Position numbers and translations under genes: made by a program. Shown here piece by piece: positions 1 through 11,871 of a stretch of DNA of 64,000 nt; position 1 is the stretch's first letter; each line of letters begins with the position of its first letter. A model generated the notes under the pieces. The model made no database searches. It saw nothing but the letters and a program-made list of their open reading frames with translations, and was not told the DNA's origin. Location: positions 620,001 through 684,000 of the forward strand of contig CAOLHI010000643.1 of the NCBI GenBank assembly GCA_948474755.1. Reading direction: 5' to 3'. The stretch is from Ctenosaura bakeri (lineage: Eukaryota; Chordata; Lepidosauria; Squamata; Iguanidae).

Positions 1-19
1 TCAGAAAAAAATCCAGTAA

Positions 20-547
20 CGACCCCTTTCCCACACAATTCCATCAGTTGTGTGAATGTTTTTTTTATTATTATTAGCACTTGATAATACTTCTTTCCGT
101 AGCCAATCTAGGAGTGGTGTGGTGTGGGCATTCCCAGGTTGTCCCTCCCTCAGCTACTCCTATTGTGTGGTAAGTTTGAAATCTATTACCCCTCCATGTA
201 TATTTTAAATTTCCCCCTTGAGTTAATTTTTTAAATTCTTAAAATACATTTTTAGCATTATAGTGCAAAAATGCAACGGTGTACTGGCACGTCAAGACAT
301 TACAACATGCTAGTATGCCTTAAAAAAACCTGACCATTCATGAATTGTGGGGTGGGGAAAATGTGGGGAAAAAGACTCACCAGTGACACTGTAATGCCAT
401 GGGAACACTGGTGACAATAATAATATTCATCTGCTTAAGTCGAAAGAGTGCAGTAGATGGCATTCATAACCCAATATCATCAATGAAATGGCAATGCTGG
501 GATTGAAACTGAACAATTCACTATTGAGGTATGGTATGGTAAAGGCC
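20..547. mobile_element. Old long non-autonomous DNA transposon, GGCC-TIR group
   Basis: Diverged element starting with cgacccctttcccacac and ending in aaaggcc. A possible 3-bp target duplication TAA lies at 17-19 and 548-550. The interior (about 85-510) aligns in order with the element at 59649-60279: both have agcacttgataNNacttc, then a gggcat.cccag.ttgtccctccctcag block, a segment near acactggtgac/acactggtagc, and a final aatggNNatgctg. No coding capacity is seen. The ends are degraded, so the termini are less certain than the internal homology. Confidence 0.55.
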
Positions 548-550
548 TAA

Positions 551-2004
551 AAATCTGTCCACCAAGGAAGTTATCATATACCTGCCCTGGTTTTTAGAGA
601 TTTTTTTTTAAAATTTGCATCCATTCAGGAGCAAGAAAAGGAGCACAAATCTGAAGAAATTCTGCAGAAGTGTTTAGAAAGTTGGCACTTTATGTAAACC
701 AAATAGTGTTTTTGGAACAGTAAGTTCTCAAAGTTGCAAGCAAAAAGTGCAAACAAAGAGTTATGAGAAGTACTTGCACATCATTTCAGGTTTATTTCAG
801 TTATTAGGCAAAACCATAATAGATTTGCACAGAACTGGGATGTATTCACTATTTGAAAAGTAGATATAGGAGGTAAGAGAGATTTATTTGCTATGTTATC
901 AAACAACATGTCATCATATGTGATTGTATAGTGTAAGGTGTGTTTGTAGAAGTCAGTCTTAGTTGAAACTTTACCTTTAAAAAAAAAAAATATTTCTGCT
1001 ACTTAGGTTTACCCTGGCTGAAGCCTGCTGTTAGTAGAGTTGCTGCACTTTTGACTGCATAAGGGAATACAAAAGACCAAATATCAGAAATTTATTGTAT
1101 CAGAGTTAAAAGAAATGGCATTACAAAGTGAAAATCATACTGGAGGATGCAGAGGTTTTCTTTCAAGATTAGCCCCAGTGATAAAGAAGTACAAGCAGCT
1201 GCCCATGGTCCAAAATCTGATACGAGGTCACCAATATCAATATTTCCATGAGGCTCAGGACTTCAATACATCCAGATGAAAATCAGCTGTTCAAGTGCTG
1301 CATGCTTGTCAAAAGCAAACATACAACAGATTTAGCATGAGCAACAACATTTACTCTGCATTAATGATGTCAAGTTCACCTTTATCAAATCAGGGTTTTC
1401 CATATGCAGACATATTTTAAAACAAGCATTAAATCTTCATGTTTATTTTCTTCTGCACATGCATGTTTATGCTATGTGACAGGTAAAAGTTAATTCCAAC
1501 GTAAGGTGAAAAATGAAATGCCAGAAGGTATTATGGACTAGGAAATAATATGACATACTCCCACTCTCAGTTCCAGGGTATTCTGTCATTTTTAATTACT
1601 TTATTCCAAATTAGGGAAATTGACACTAATTGAAAATGATGCACAAAGATCAGTGAGTTGCAACAAACACTACAATGCTGTTTCTGGAAAAGCCATAGCC
1701 ATTCTAAAGTTTCTTATACAATTCCCTTCATATTCTTTTACTGGAACATTCGAGTTTACTCTCACAAGTAACAGACATTTTCTGCAATTCAGAAAGACAT
1801 TTGCTGACAGAAGGTAGGTTTAACCCTTTCCCTTGCGCCATTTCCCCAGGCCTAAAATATAAATGTGGTGAGTTGTGATGATTAATCTCTCACATTTCTT
1901 TTAACTTGACCCATAGCTGTTAATGCCTTTCTTATATTGTCTGGACCAAAAAGCATCCCTAGTTTTGATATAATATAATTATATACCAACCATCATTATT
2001 TAGA
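551..2004. other. No recognisable feature
   Basis: AT-rich single-copy-looking sequence. I see no repeat family, microsatellite longer than a short A run, or coding signal. Short open frames here lack any family resemblance. Confidence 0.5.
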
Positions 2005-2110
2005 GGACTTTCTGGGTGAAACTCGTCTCTGTGACTGGTCCTACACTCTGGAACTCCCTTTCTAGAAAGACTAGGTTGACTCTGCCTTGTTGTCTGTTTG
2101 TAAACTTGAT
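2005..2110 (+). mobile_element. L2-type LINE remnant (end of ORF2 region)
   Basis: The stretch containing tcctacactctggaactccc followed by agaaagactaggttgactct matches the pattern that encodes the end of L2-clade ORF2 in reptiles ('tttggaatgccctcccN..'). Short, frame-broken, non-functional. The call rests on remembered family pattern and needs a repeat-library search. Confidence 0.45.
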
Positions 2111-2569
2111 ATCATATCTGATATGATAGAGACATTTGTCTAATGCCTGATTTACTGTTTATAACAACAAGGTTTTTGCAACTAGGATGTATCTCTTTTA
2201 CCTTTACAACTCAGAATGACTGTTTTATGAAACTTATACCAATGGCATGTTAATTAGACTACTGAAATAAAAGTGCAGTTGGACATGATGTAATTTGCCA
2301 CAATACCTTTTTCATATGTCTGTTTAATGATATATTCACAGCAGTAACATCTAAGGGTATAAATAATTGGGTAAAAAAGTATTCTCATATTTCTCATAAA
2401 TTTTTCATCAATACTTAATGAAACCATCCAGCAAAAAGACAACATCTGCTAAAGTTGTTTATATCTGTTATTGGATCACATTTCAGATAAGTTGTTTGTC
2501 ATATATCAGAAAAATGTTTGTGAAAAATTAATGAACACAGTCCAAAGGTTTCAGTGCAGTTACTATGTT
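2111..2569. other. No recognisable feature
   Basis: AT-rich sequence with no identified repeat or gene. Confidence 0.45.
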
Positions 2570-2700
2570 TCACAGAATCACAGAATAATCAAGGTGGAAG
2601 AGACCACAGGGGCCATCCAGTCCAACCCCCTGCCATGCAGGAACACACATCAAAGCACTCCCAACAAACGGCCATCCAATCTCTGTTTAATGTTTGAATA
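2570..2700 (-). mobile_element. CR1 LINE 3' end, reverse orientation
   Basis: Starts cacagaatcacagaat, the reverse complement of the CR1 ATTCTRTG tail repeat, followed by the ggccatccagtccaaccccc block and the catcaaagcactcccaacaa block. Reversed, it lines up with 20570-20690 in this window, so both belong to one squamate CR1 subfamily. It is 5'-truncated, as is usual for CR1, and only about 130 bp of 3' end remains. Confidence 0.85.
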
Positions 2701-4716
2701 GCTGATTATCATAGAACACTGAACAAATGAGCCACCCAAAGAAATACATCTGTAAATTTATCCAACTAGGAATTCAATAATTTAAATAGTAATTGCGGGG
2801 TTGATCAAAATATAGGCCCATGCAACTGAGTTGATGGAGGAAGCCTTCCCTACCCTTTTCTCTCCTTCATAGAACCCTCACCCCCCCCAAAAAAAAGTTA
2901 CACATAACATGTATATATGTGAAAATCTATCAATCAGCAGCAATATCTGTCATATCCAGTTGTAGTATACAAAATGAATAAGTCCAAAAGGCACATGCTT
3001 AAAAATCCAATTCCTTCAGGGACCCAGTTACATCCTCATTGGTGCCTGTGCAACTTGCATATCTGATTGTCTGATCTGTTGTAAAATGCCTTATACAAAT
3101 TAAATACGATGCCTCAGACAGAGAGATGTCAGTCATTCCCCAATCTGATACATGTATTCTAAAGGCACATAAGCAATGTCTCAGACCAACGCATCAGCAA
3201 AAAATAACAAGACTTCAAAATTAGACAAGTAAACAGAATTCCACTGGACTTTAAGACTCTCAAGTATGTCTGGGAAGATAGGAAACAGGATATCAGGATT
3301 TCCATGCCACTCCTCCAACATCTTTCTAACTCTAAAATTAGAAGTAGAATCAGGGACCGTCACTAACCAAATGACAGAAATAGAAACTTACCTCTGATGA
3401 TGCTATCAAGAAGTCCCAAATGATGCAAATGGACAGAGAGCTCAAGGAGGTGATCAATTAGAATAGGTCAGAATTGCTACAATCTCTGACCCTCTCTAAC
3501 ATCAAAAAGTTCCCTACCTGCACTGTTGCAGGAAGATTGGGTTGAAGGGGCTAAGGAAAGCAAGATGGTCCTCTCTGATTCACTCCTCCAATCTCCCAGG
3601 GCACCTAAGGCATTGGATATGGGGACACACTGACTGAAGGAGGTAGCTAATAGAAGTAGTCTATCTGATTATGTGACTATGAATCAGCTACATTCAATGT
3701 ACTTATGTAACAGACTATCAAGCTACCTTTTAACATCCTTGGCTCTGAGTAAAATATTGTAGTGTAAATAACAAAGTTGCATACTTTAGTAATGGTGACC
3801 TGGAGCAGGTCAACCAGTGACTACTGCTCTTGAAAATAATATTGCAAAGTAAGATTCTGTGATTACATTAAAGTATCTATGAATGACCTAAGGAATTGAC
3901 TCTCCAAACCCACTTCAAACTCTAAGGTGCCACTCAGTGATACAGGGCTGTGGTGTGGTTGAGTAGGAAGATATGAACAGCTCCCTCACATCCATGGACT
4001 GTGGTGCATCTCCTCATCACACTGTGGCTTGGGGACAGGAGGGTCCAGGCCATTTCATCCTCAAGTGCACAACTCAACTGCACCATGGGCCTTCATTATC
4101 TGGAGAGGCTCCCTGGAGTTTAAAGCAAGTTTCAGGGGACAATTATGATTGTGGCGTTAATGTCACAATTGTGAATAAATATCATAGGTGAATATAGAAC
4201 TCTTATGGATCTGTAAACCTAGGTTGTGAACCTGTAACTACAAAGCAAGATGCCATCCAAAAAAAGGGAACAGTGGCAGTCACAACAACAATTACTACTA
4301 TTATTATGTAATGTAATGGTCACGGTGGAGAATGCAGATTTAATACCACACATTGCTATTAAGGCAGCCTTTCCACAAGTGCACAGCACAAAGTTAGCTC
4401 TGTCAAAGGAGACTTGGGGAATAGAACACAGTTCAGCACAGAGACCATCATGTATTGCTCCCCCAAGGCATGACACAAATTGAACTAAGGAAAATTCACT
4501 CAGCATCTTCTTAGGCATGATGTTCAAAGGCAAAATACAAAAAACTGAGAAGGCATATGTGGTAAAAGGATCACTACTAGACCTACCAGACATCACCTTC
4601 TTACTGATTTTCCCTAGCACCAAGTTCACTCTGTCAAGTATTGATTCTTTTTTCTTTTAAAAATAAGATCTAACTCTTTGAAAAAGGAATATGGAAGTTC
4701 AATGGAAAATGGAACA
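2701..4716. other. No recognisable feature
   Basis: Mostly AT-rich, with a few 8-10 bp homopolymer runs near 2880. An open frame of about 136 codons on the minus strand (4219-4629) shows no family resemblance and is treated as chance. Confidence 0.45.
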
Positions 4717-4906
4717 TTGTAGTTGTGGCCTTCAAGTCATTTCCCACTTATGGCGACCCTAAGCTGAACCTATCATAAGGTTTTCTGGGACTGAAATTGT
4801 ATGATGTGTCCAAAGTCAGTGGGCTTCCATAGCTGAGTAAGGAACAGAACCCTGGTTTTAAGGTTCATAGTCTGAGACCCAAACTACTATAGCACTCTGG
4901 CTCTCA
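4717..4906 (-). mobile_element. tRNA-derived SINE, reverse orientation
   Basis: Reading the minus strand: a head like agagtgctatagtag (A-box region), a B-box-like region around accagggttctg, a body with actcagctatgg and cccactg, then a tail with gataggttcagcttagggtc, gccataagtgggaaatgac and ttgaaggc. This matches the SINE at 20721-20970 in order. Slightly diverged, full-length or nearly so. Confidence 0.8.
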
Positions 4907-4950
4907 GTTGAACCTAGCACCTTCCATCAGCAGCATTTGGTTAAAATTTT

Positions 4951-5149
4951 GGCGACTTCCACACTACACTGTTATAGTGTTATTGTTCCACTTTCAACAT
5001 CCTATGGAATCCTGGGGTTTGCAGTTTAGAGTGGTGCATTTAGAATTCTCAGCCAGAGAGCTCTTTGACCACAAATAAACTACAAACCCCAGAATTCCAC
5101 AGGATTCTGTGGAATAATAGCACTATAACAGTATAGGGTGGAAGTGGCA
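4951..5149. mobile_element. Foldback MITE, long form (199 bp)
   Basis: The two halves are inverted repeats: the left arm has cactacactgttatagtg, ttccactttcaacatcctat, ggaatcctggggtttgcag; the right arm is the reverse complement with mismatches. The outer ends read ggcgacttccacac and (reversed) tgccacttccaccc. Flanking TTT at 4948-4950 and 5150-5152 is a 3-bp target duplication. The centre (agaattctcagccagagagc) is shared with 24861-25061. Non-coding. Confidence 0.85.
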
Positions 5150-5152
5150 TTT

Positions 5153-6071
5153 AACAAAGCCTGTAAACAGGGCAATTTAATTGGACAAATATCAGAACCA
5201 AGCCAGAGGAGTACCACAATCTGTGGAAGTCAGAAAACTATATAAACTATTCATCTCCATATGCAGTTCAGAAGAACACAAAGATTCACATCTCTATTGC
5301 CATTTGTCTCAGGTGCCATTGGGTTGAACTGTGCTATGCAAATACTTTAAATAATTAAATAAAAAGATACAACTACTTCAGAAATCTGCTCAGGAAAGCT
5401 GCATGAAGTTATTGACGATGCAGGTGGAGGGGTTATGCTCTTATTACAATTTTCTCTTGTGTTTGAAAAAAGAAAAACAACAATCTTTCTATTCATATAT
5501 GTATATAATATTCAACCTGTCCTTGAAAAGAATAGTACATAAGCAATTTTCAGTGAAAGGCCAGCATTGCTACATGGAATATACCACAAAATAGGTGAGC
5601 AAAGAAATAAACATCTGCCCTCCATTTTCTTTCCCACTTCTGTTTAAAAAAAATGCACTACTTTTTAGTGTCTTTTCCTTTCTCTTCTATAAAGGTAGTC
5701 CAAATCTCTCTAAAAGTTTTTTAAAAATAATCAAATGGTCTCAGGCATTTCATGCAGCTAATTCTCTTCTAGAACGCTTATAACCTTATGACAGGGGGCG
5801 GGAATAAAGGAAGCATCCTGCTAGTACTTTCTTATTCTTTTGACTTTCAAGTAAGTTTCATTGACTTAACTAATTCTCAGATAGTCTAGTTTCCAGCTTG
5901 TGGAATAAGCTAGAGTGAAACACACCCACCAATCCACCCTAGGAGCTAGGATCTTTACTGTCCTACCTACCAGTTTCTCCTCCTATCATTTGGTTTAATT
6001 TTCCCATATTGAACAAAGCCTCCATTGCAGGAAAAGGACTATGGTAAAATTGTTTGGGTGAACATAGATTG
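5153..6071. other. No recognisable feature
   Basis: Single-copy-looking sequence, no identified repeat or gene. Confidence 0.45.
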
Positions 6072-6214
6072 GGAAAACCCAGGTTCAAATCCTGCACCGG
6101 GTGGTCTCACATTTTCTCTCAGCCTTACTCTTCTCACAAGCCTGATGACAGATAAAAATGAGCACCACTGGAGGTCCTGGAAAAAGGGGGGCTATATAAA
6201 CTGAAAATAAATCA
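6072..6214 (+). mobile_element. tRNA-derived SINE with L2-like 3' tail
   Basis: Contains a B-box-like caggttcaaatcctgc, a body with tctctcagccttactcttct and cacaagcctgatgacagat, then a tail ggaaaaaggggggctatata resembling the GGMAAGGCGGGATATAAAT tail of L2 LINEs. The tail differs from the other SINEs in this window, so it is a second SINE family, presumably mobilised by L2. Head incomplete. Confidence 0.65.
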
Positions 6215-7289
6215 ATGCACATTTTCTCCTGCAAGAAGCGTTTTGGTCAATATGGAAAAAGCAGAACAAGGAGAGACTTGTAGCCTGGATAGGTAAGGAG
6301 ATGCAACTTTCAGTCAGCATAAGTTCTTTTTGGGGTATTGCAAAAGAAGGTATCCAGAAGCTCCTTTGTCTTTTCTCCAGTTGCTCATCAGTAGCCAGAT
6401 GGGGCTAGCTTACATCACCACAGATAATTTAGTAGCTGTGGTAGAAAGGAACTGTACTCTGGCTACCATTTTACAGTTGGGGGAGTACAAGTAGCCTTTG
6501 CCCTCCTGGATCTTGGGAAGGGGACCACTGCTTCTTTCTTAAATGCACAGCAGCAGATGGACAACCAATGCCATCAGGTGAATGACAGGTTTCCAAGTTC
6601 TGTCATACACATTTACTGGGGTATAAAGACCACTGAACTGAATGTGATTTCACTGTTCTGAACAGAGAAATATTAGGTTGCACTGCAAGCTATTATTTGA
6701 GTCCAGTGAATAACAAATGAAGACAATCAGCTGAGAAAGGGGAAAGTCTTTCATCTTGGCAGTGCAGGCCACAAAGTATTTCTCTGGGACGCATGAAAAA
6801 TTGTTGAGTGTAAGAGCTTCCATGGAAAATCCTCTTATAATATTCAATTGCATTATCAATATTTTAAGTGTGGATGTAATAGACACTTATCCAAATGCTG
6901 CTCAGCTACCCAAAGAACTCTAAGCTATCATAAAAAATGGAATACACACAACTGTAATAGAGGAACACTGCCTGAGTAGAATACCGATGCAATTTATTAG
7001 AGAAATCCTTCTATACTTGGTGAAGTTATTTGTAATGTGTTATATGCAGCACAGGGTGTGATTTTTTTCCCCAGTACCCGATTTATTTTAAATGTTAAAA
7101 TAATTTTCCACATTTTTGAAGAGATGTAAAATGATGCAAGCAAATCTGCAATACAAATCAACAGTAACAAAATTGATGAATCTGGCCAGACAGAACACAT
7201 ATAAACAAAAGAAATAAAACTAGATACTTGCTTTCTATTCTCAGATTACTCCATTGATTACAATATGTTCACGTAGGAAATGGATTAGA
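6215..7289. other. No recognisable feature
   Basis: No identified repeat or gene. Two short minus-strand open frames are not supported as coding. Confidence 0.45.
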
Positions 7290-7290
7290 T

Positions 7291-7342
<52 letters not shown>

Positions 7343-7384
7343 TTTTTTATCTTTCTTCTTTCTTTTTCTTTCTTTCTCTTTCTT
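7290..7384 (+). repeat. (TTTC)n microsatellite
   Basis: A pure TTTC run, followed by interrupted CTTT/TTCT units. A strand-asymmetric polypyrimidine tract. Confidence 0.95.
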
Positions 7385-8270
7385 ATAGGTTATACAATAC
7401 TTCATTTCTTAACAGCATCTCTGGTACATGCATTTCTGTTGAGATATTGGCCAGAATCTTATTGATGACATATGCTTCTATAACCTCAGTTACACAAATT
7501 TATGTCATTTTCAGGGTATTGTGAAAGGAGGTATTCAATACCTCCTTGTACATCACTCTTTCCTGAAATTCTGCTATGGCCAACCTGTTGGAGATCGAGG
7601 ATGGTGACATCAACTGTCTTCTCATGACTGTAGAAATGAAGCAAAATGCCACATGGCACCCAACCATCCCTTGGACAATAAATGTCCATTACAGTATACC
7701 TTTCATTTTAAAACTGTCTTCCTGGGGTACAGACATGGAAATGTACAAAGAGAGAGTTATGCTATATTGATATGATGCAGGATCTCATCCATTAACTCTT
7801 GGATTCTTCTCCACCTAAAAACACAATATTTGTGTATTGGTGGGTACATTTGATTAATATGGTGCGAAATGAAAATGTGAAATATCATACCTTATACAAC
7901 AGAGGGAAGAACGTTTGTTCATTATTGATTCTCTTCTGCCACTTTGTTGAGTATACTAACATGGTTTTAGATTACATATAATAAACATGTCCCCCCACGG
8001 CTTCTGTTGTACTTCAATTTCTATTAGCACTCCACCATTTTCTAAGCTTGCCAAGATGGATATGAACTGCAGTTCAACAACATCTGAAAGAACACACAAA
8101 TCCACCTGTGAAAAGGACTGATTTTTCCTCCTTCCACAATGGATTAAATGCTGTCTGTCTCATGTCATTATGTTGTTTAGATCCTGCACAGAGATCTCAG
8201 ACATTTCTTGATAGTCCCCTGTACTTAAAGGAGCACTGGCTACTTAAAACAGTGTTTTAATTGTAACTTT
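7385..8270. other. Mostly unassigned; short MITE scrap near 8050-8090
   Basis: At about 8050-8090 the sequence ctgcagttcaacaacatctg resembles one arm of the foldback element at 15342-15450 (gctacagtccaacagtttctg). The rest shows no identified repeat or gene. Confidence 0.35.
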
Positions 8271-8302
8271 ATATATACATATACATACATACATATATAC
8301 AT

Positions 8303-8341
<39 letters not shown>

Positions 8342-8344
8342 TAC
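8271..8344 (+). repeat. Compound (TA)n/(TACA)n/(GACA)n microsatellite
   Basis: TATATACA and TACATACA units pass into GACA units with one AACA interruption. Confidence 0.95.
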
Positions 8345-9118
8345 TATGGCTATAGTTTATATTTTACTGTTTTATCACAGTAACATATACAATACAACCA
8401 ATAACACTATGTAAAGCAAAAATTGAAACATACTGAGGAGCAGTTTAAGGAATGATTCAAACTAAAATTCCTTGGAAAATGTTAAAAAACTGTCTTAAGG
8501 TTGAAAATAAAGTATTGTAGATATCCTCAGTTCTGATTTTGAAAAGGCACTTGAGGAAGAGTATGGACTGATGATATCAAAACATGGGCAGACTGAAAGA
8601 AGAAGAAGTGTTTCTTAAGATCCTTGAGCCCCAAGCCATTAAATAATGAAAGTATGAGTTGTGGAAAAGCAGATTCTCCTTTGCCTAAAGTTTTAACCAT
8701 AGGCTAGGCAGCGATCTAACATGGATGCTGTAGCATTACATTTCATATAGGGGCAGCAGCTTAGACTAGAAAGAGACTTGACATTACTTTTAAATTTGTG
8801 CTTCTTAATTGATAAAAATGAAACAAAATTATAAATATCTTTATTTTTCCTCTTCTGAACAATTGTAGTCCCCCACTGTGATACTGTAACTCAATGAAAA
8901 GGAGGAGCACCTGATAAAATGTTGCTTAAGAACACTTGGATATGAGGCAGTGGAGTGACTAACCTAGAGCAGCCAATCCCAACATATTGTGAGGAAAGAG
9001 AGAAGAACAGTGAGAGTGAGGAGGAATTTTAAAAAAGAAAGAGAGTAAACTGAGGACTGAGGACAGACAGTTGAGACCGAGAATTGGAAAAGAGACTGTT
9101 GGAGGAGTCAATTGAAAG
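8345..9118. other. No recognisable feature
   Basis: No identified repeat or gene. Purine-rich near 8995-9110. Confidence 0.45.
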
Positions 9119-9121
9119 TCT

Positions 9122-9319
9122 GGCCATTTCCACCCTACACTGTTATAGTACTATTACTCCACTTCCAACATCCTGTGGAATTATGGGGTTTGTAGTTTAC
9201 TGAGGCCAAAGAACTCTCTCGCTGAGAACGCTAAATGCCCATTCCTGAACTGCAAACCCCACTATTCCATAGGAAGTTGAAAGTGGAATAATAGCACTAT
9301 AACAGTGTAGGAAATGGAC
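9122..9319. mobile_element. Foldback MITE, long form (198 bp)
   Basis: Left end ggccatttccaccctacact, right end (reversed) gtccatttcctacactgtta. Arms match those at 4951-5149, with the same gaactctctcgctgagaa-type centre in inverted order relative to that copy. TCT at 9119-9121 and 9320-9322 is a clean 3-bp target duplication. Confidence 0.88.
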
Positions 9320-10685
9320 TCTGACAGGAGTTACTGGGTTTTGGGTGTCCAAGTGAGTTAAGGTACAGATCTGACATAATTCAACTGGAATAGTGTTAAT
9401 AACTGGAACTCAAGAAAGAAGTTATGCTATGTGTTATTAAATAAGGATAACTTATTTGTTATTTTGCACAACTGACTCTGGACAGCATTATCAACCCTGA
9501 ACATAGGGAGTCACACTTACCGAAAAGAACACAAAACTGTCACACGCAGTAGTCCACCTGAGGGCCTAGGACTCTGGATCCAAGGAGAGATTTTAAGGGG
9601 ATCATAGGTCAAGGTGACAGTGATAAGTTCATCATGTCAGAAACCGTGGAGCCCTTGTGAGAAGGAAATCTGTCACACCCACAAATGACTACAAGGAGTT
9701 TGATTCTCCCCCCACCCTTTCCTTGTTGAAACAGATCAAGCTTGACACTAGACTATGGGGTATCTCATTTTCCTTATTGTCAGAAATACTGTTATCAAAT
9801 TATTATCTGTCTCATTAAGGAAGTTGGATTGTTTATGTTTAATTTCCTTTGATAACATGTAAGGAGATATGCAAGCTGTATCTGTTGTTGCTGTTGCTGT
9901 AATTGTTGTGTCACTTCACAGAAATAAACAATAAGATGCAACTAGCCCTGCCAAATTTGTCATTGTTACTTGCTGTCAAGCTGAATATAGTTATCCTATG
10001 AATGAGAAGGCTTTAATGGCCCTGGTCATCAACAGCCCTACTTAGGTCTTGCAAACTCAGGACTGTGATTTTCTTGACTGAATCACTCCACCTATGGTAT
10101 AGTCGTCCTATTCTCCTACTGCCTTCTGCTTTACCAAAGTACCAAATTACAGCAGCTTCAATTTTTAAAAAAAAAATTGGAAAAGAGGACTAATATAACT
10201 TTAAAGCTAATAAAATACAATTGCTAATCAAGTTTTAAAAATACAAATATAAATAGCAATGCAATATAAAACAAAAGAAGGTAACAAATATATATAATCA
10301 AAATGTACAAGATAATTACAAGATATATAGAGGGTAATTGTGAGAGAAATTATAGGTAAATGGCCCAGAATAGTTAATTGCAGGCTCTATGAAGAATCAT
10401 TTAGAAGAAGGTGATGCTAACGGTCCTCCAACTGCAAAGAAGAGACAAAATACATTTCTTACAGGGAACCTGATGGAGGCAATAGATATCCTATTTGCAT
10501 GTGATGCTGTTGTGTCCATCTACAAACCCATATTTTTACAGAAACAAGTTAAGTCTCTCACAGTTCATCCCTTTCTAGAAAGCTAAACTCAGGGAAGCAG
10601 TACTCTGGCACTCCTTACTTATGTGTATATGTGTGGGGAGTTTGCTAGTAATAACTTATATATAAGCTTATGACTTGTATTTTGC

Positions 10686-10757
10686 TCATAGTTAATAAAT
10701 CAGTATGGATTACATAGTTAACAAATAGATTACATAGTTAATAAATCCATATGGATT
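10686..10757 (+). repeat. Short tandem duplication of gattacatagttaayaaat
   Basis: The unit atagttaayaaat occurs three times and the longer gattacatagttaayaaat twice in tandem. Local slippage duplication. Confidence 0.8.
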
Positions 10758-11844
10758 ACTACATCTAGTCCATTTTATTATGTATTCATGTCAAGTATGC
10801 CAGCATTCTGCCAGTGAATATATTTATTTTCAAAGCTTTTTCATTGATTGATTATCAGTGATAAAGACATTATTCGTAAGGAAGTCTTCTTTTGATTCAA
10901 TAAGTCTTGCTTTTCTCAATAAATCCTCATCAAGGACATCCATACACACCCTTTGGTTGTACGTGTTCTGCGGAAACTAGTCTCATCCTAAGATATTTTC
11001 CTTCTTATCCAAGCAGGTAGATAAGGATTTGCCCATGGAGTTTTCAAATATGTCTTAGGAATGAATTGATACCTGTCCCTACTTCCCACCCTTGTTTAGC
11101 ATGTTATCGTTTGATCTCAGCCACTGTGCCTTTATCTTTCTTTCTGTGAAAAATCATACAATGTAACATTGTGAAACAAAGCTTGTCTTCAAAGGGGTGG
11201 AGATATAAAAAGAACTGACAGATTCAAAAAGGAAGATATCTCTTGAGGGTTATCCTACATGCAAATGTAATTGTTCAGAGATGTTAAGTTAAAGTGCAGT
11301 TTCCCCCCTCCCTTGCCCCATCTTGTACTTGCCAGCTTTCAATATTCACACACAGATGTTCTAGGAGTCATTCATGCATGCAGCTATATGAAGCATATTA
11401 GAACCTGCTGTTTCAGAATGTATGCAGTTAGTTTCTTGTCCTTTATGAAAACATTGTTAGGCAAGTAACTTATGAGAGAAACCCTACTGAAGAAGGTGGT
11501 TCCTTGAGTCAGAAATAAGTAGACTAGAGAGAGTACAAGCTACCATGTCAAGTCAGGTGTTATACTAAAACATAAGTGTCAGTCTTACACGGTTAGTTAG
11601 CTAAACTTGACACAGACTTGGTTCCTCCACCCCTATATCTTGCAGAAGGCTCTTTATCTCATACCTGTTGATCCGAATCTGTTTGGATTTTCTGGAAATT
11701 ACCATATAGATCACCTAGAATCCCAAGGTTGCAAAACTCAGTTCTATCCAATAGTCAAGTCAACCTAAGTATTCTTAAGCCTTGGTCTATCAGGAAATTA
11801 ATATTTGGTTGGCCACATCCAAATGAGCTGATGCTGTAGTCTCT

Positions 11845-11871
11845 GTAGGCAGAGGGCCATCCTCTGCCTAC
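11845..11871. repeat. Perfect short hairpin
   Basis: gtaggcagagg, five-base spacer gccat, cctctgcctac: 11-bp perfect arms. Function unknown. Confidence 0.75.

Noticed and set aside
4219..4629. 136-codon minus-strand open frame
   Set aside because: No family resemblance, overlapping open frame on the other strand, no splice or promoter context.
8271..8344. Possible CRISPR-like or satellite array
   Set aside because: Simple tetranucleotide repeats without spacers; an ordinary microsatellite.
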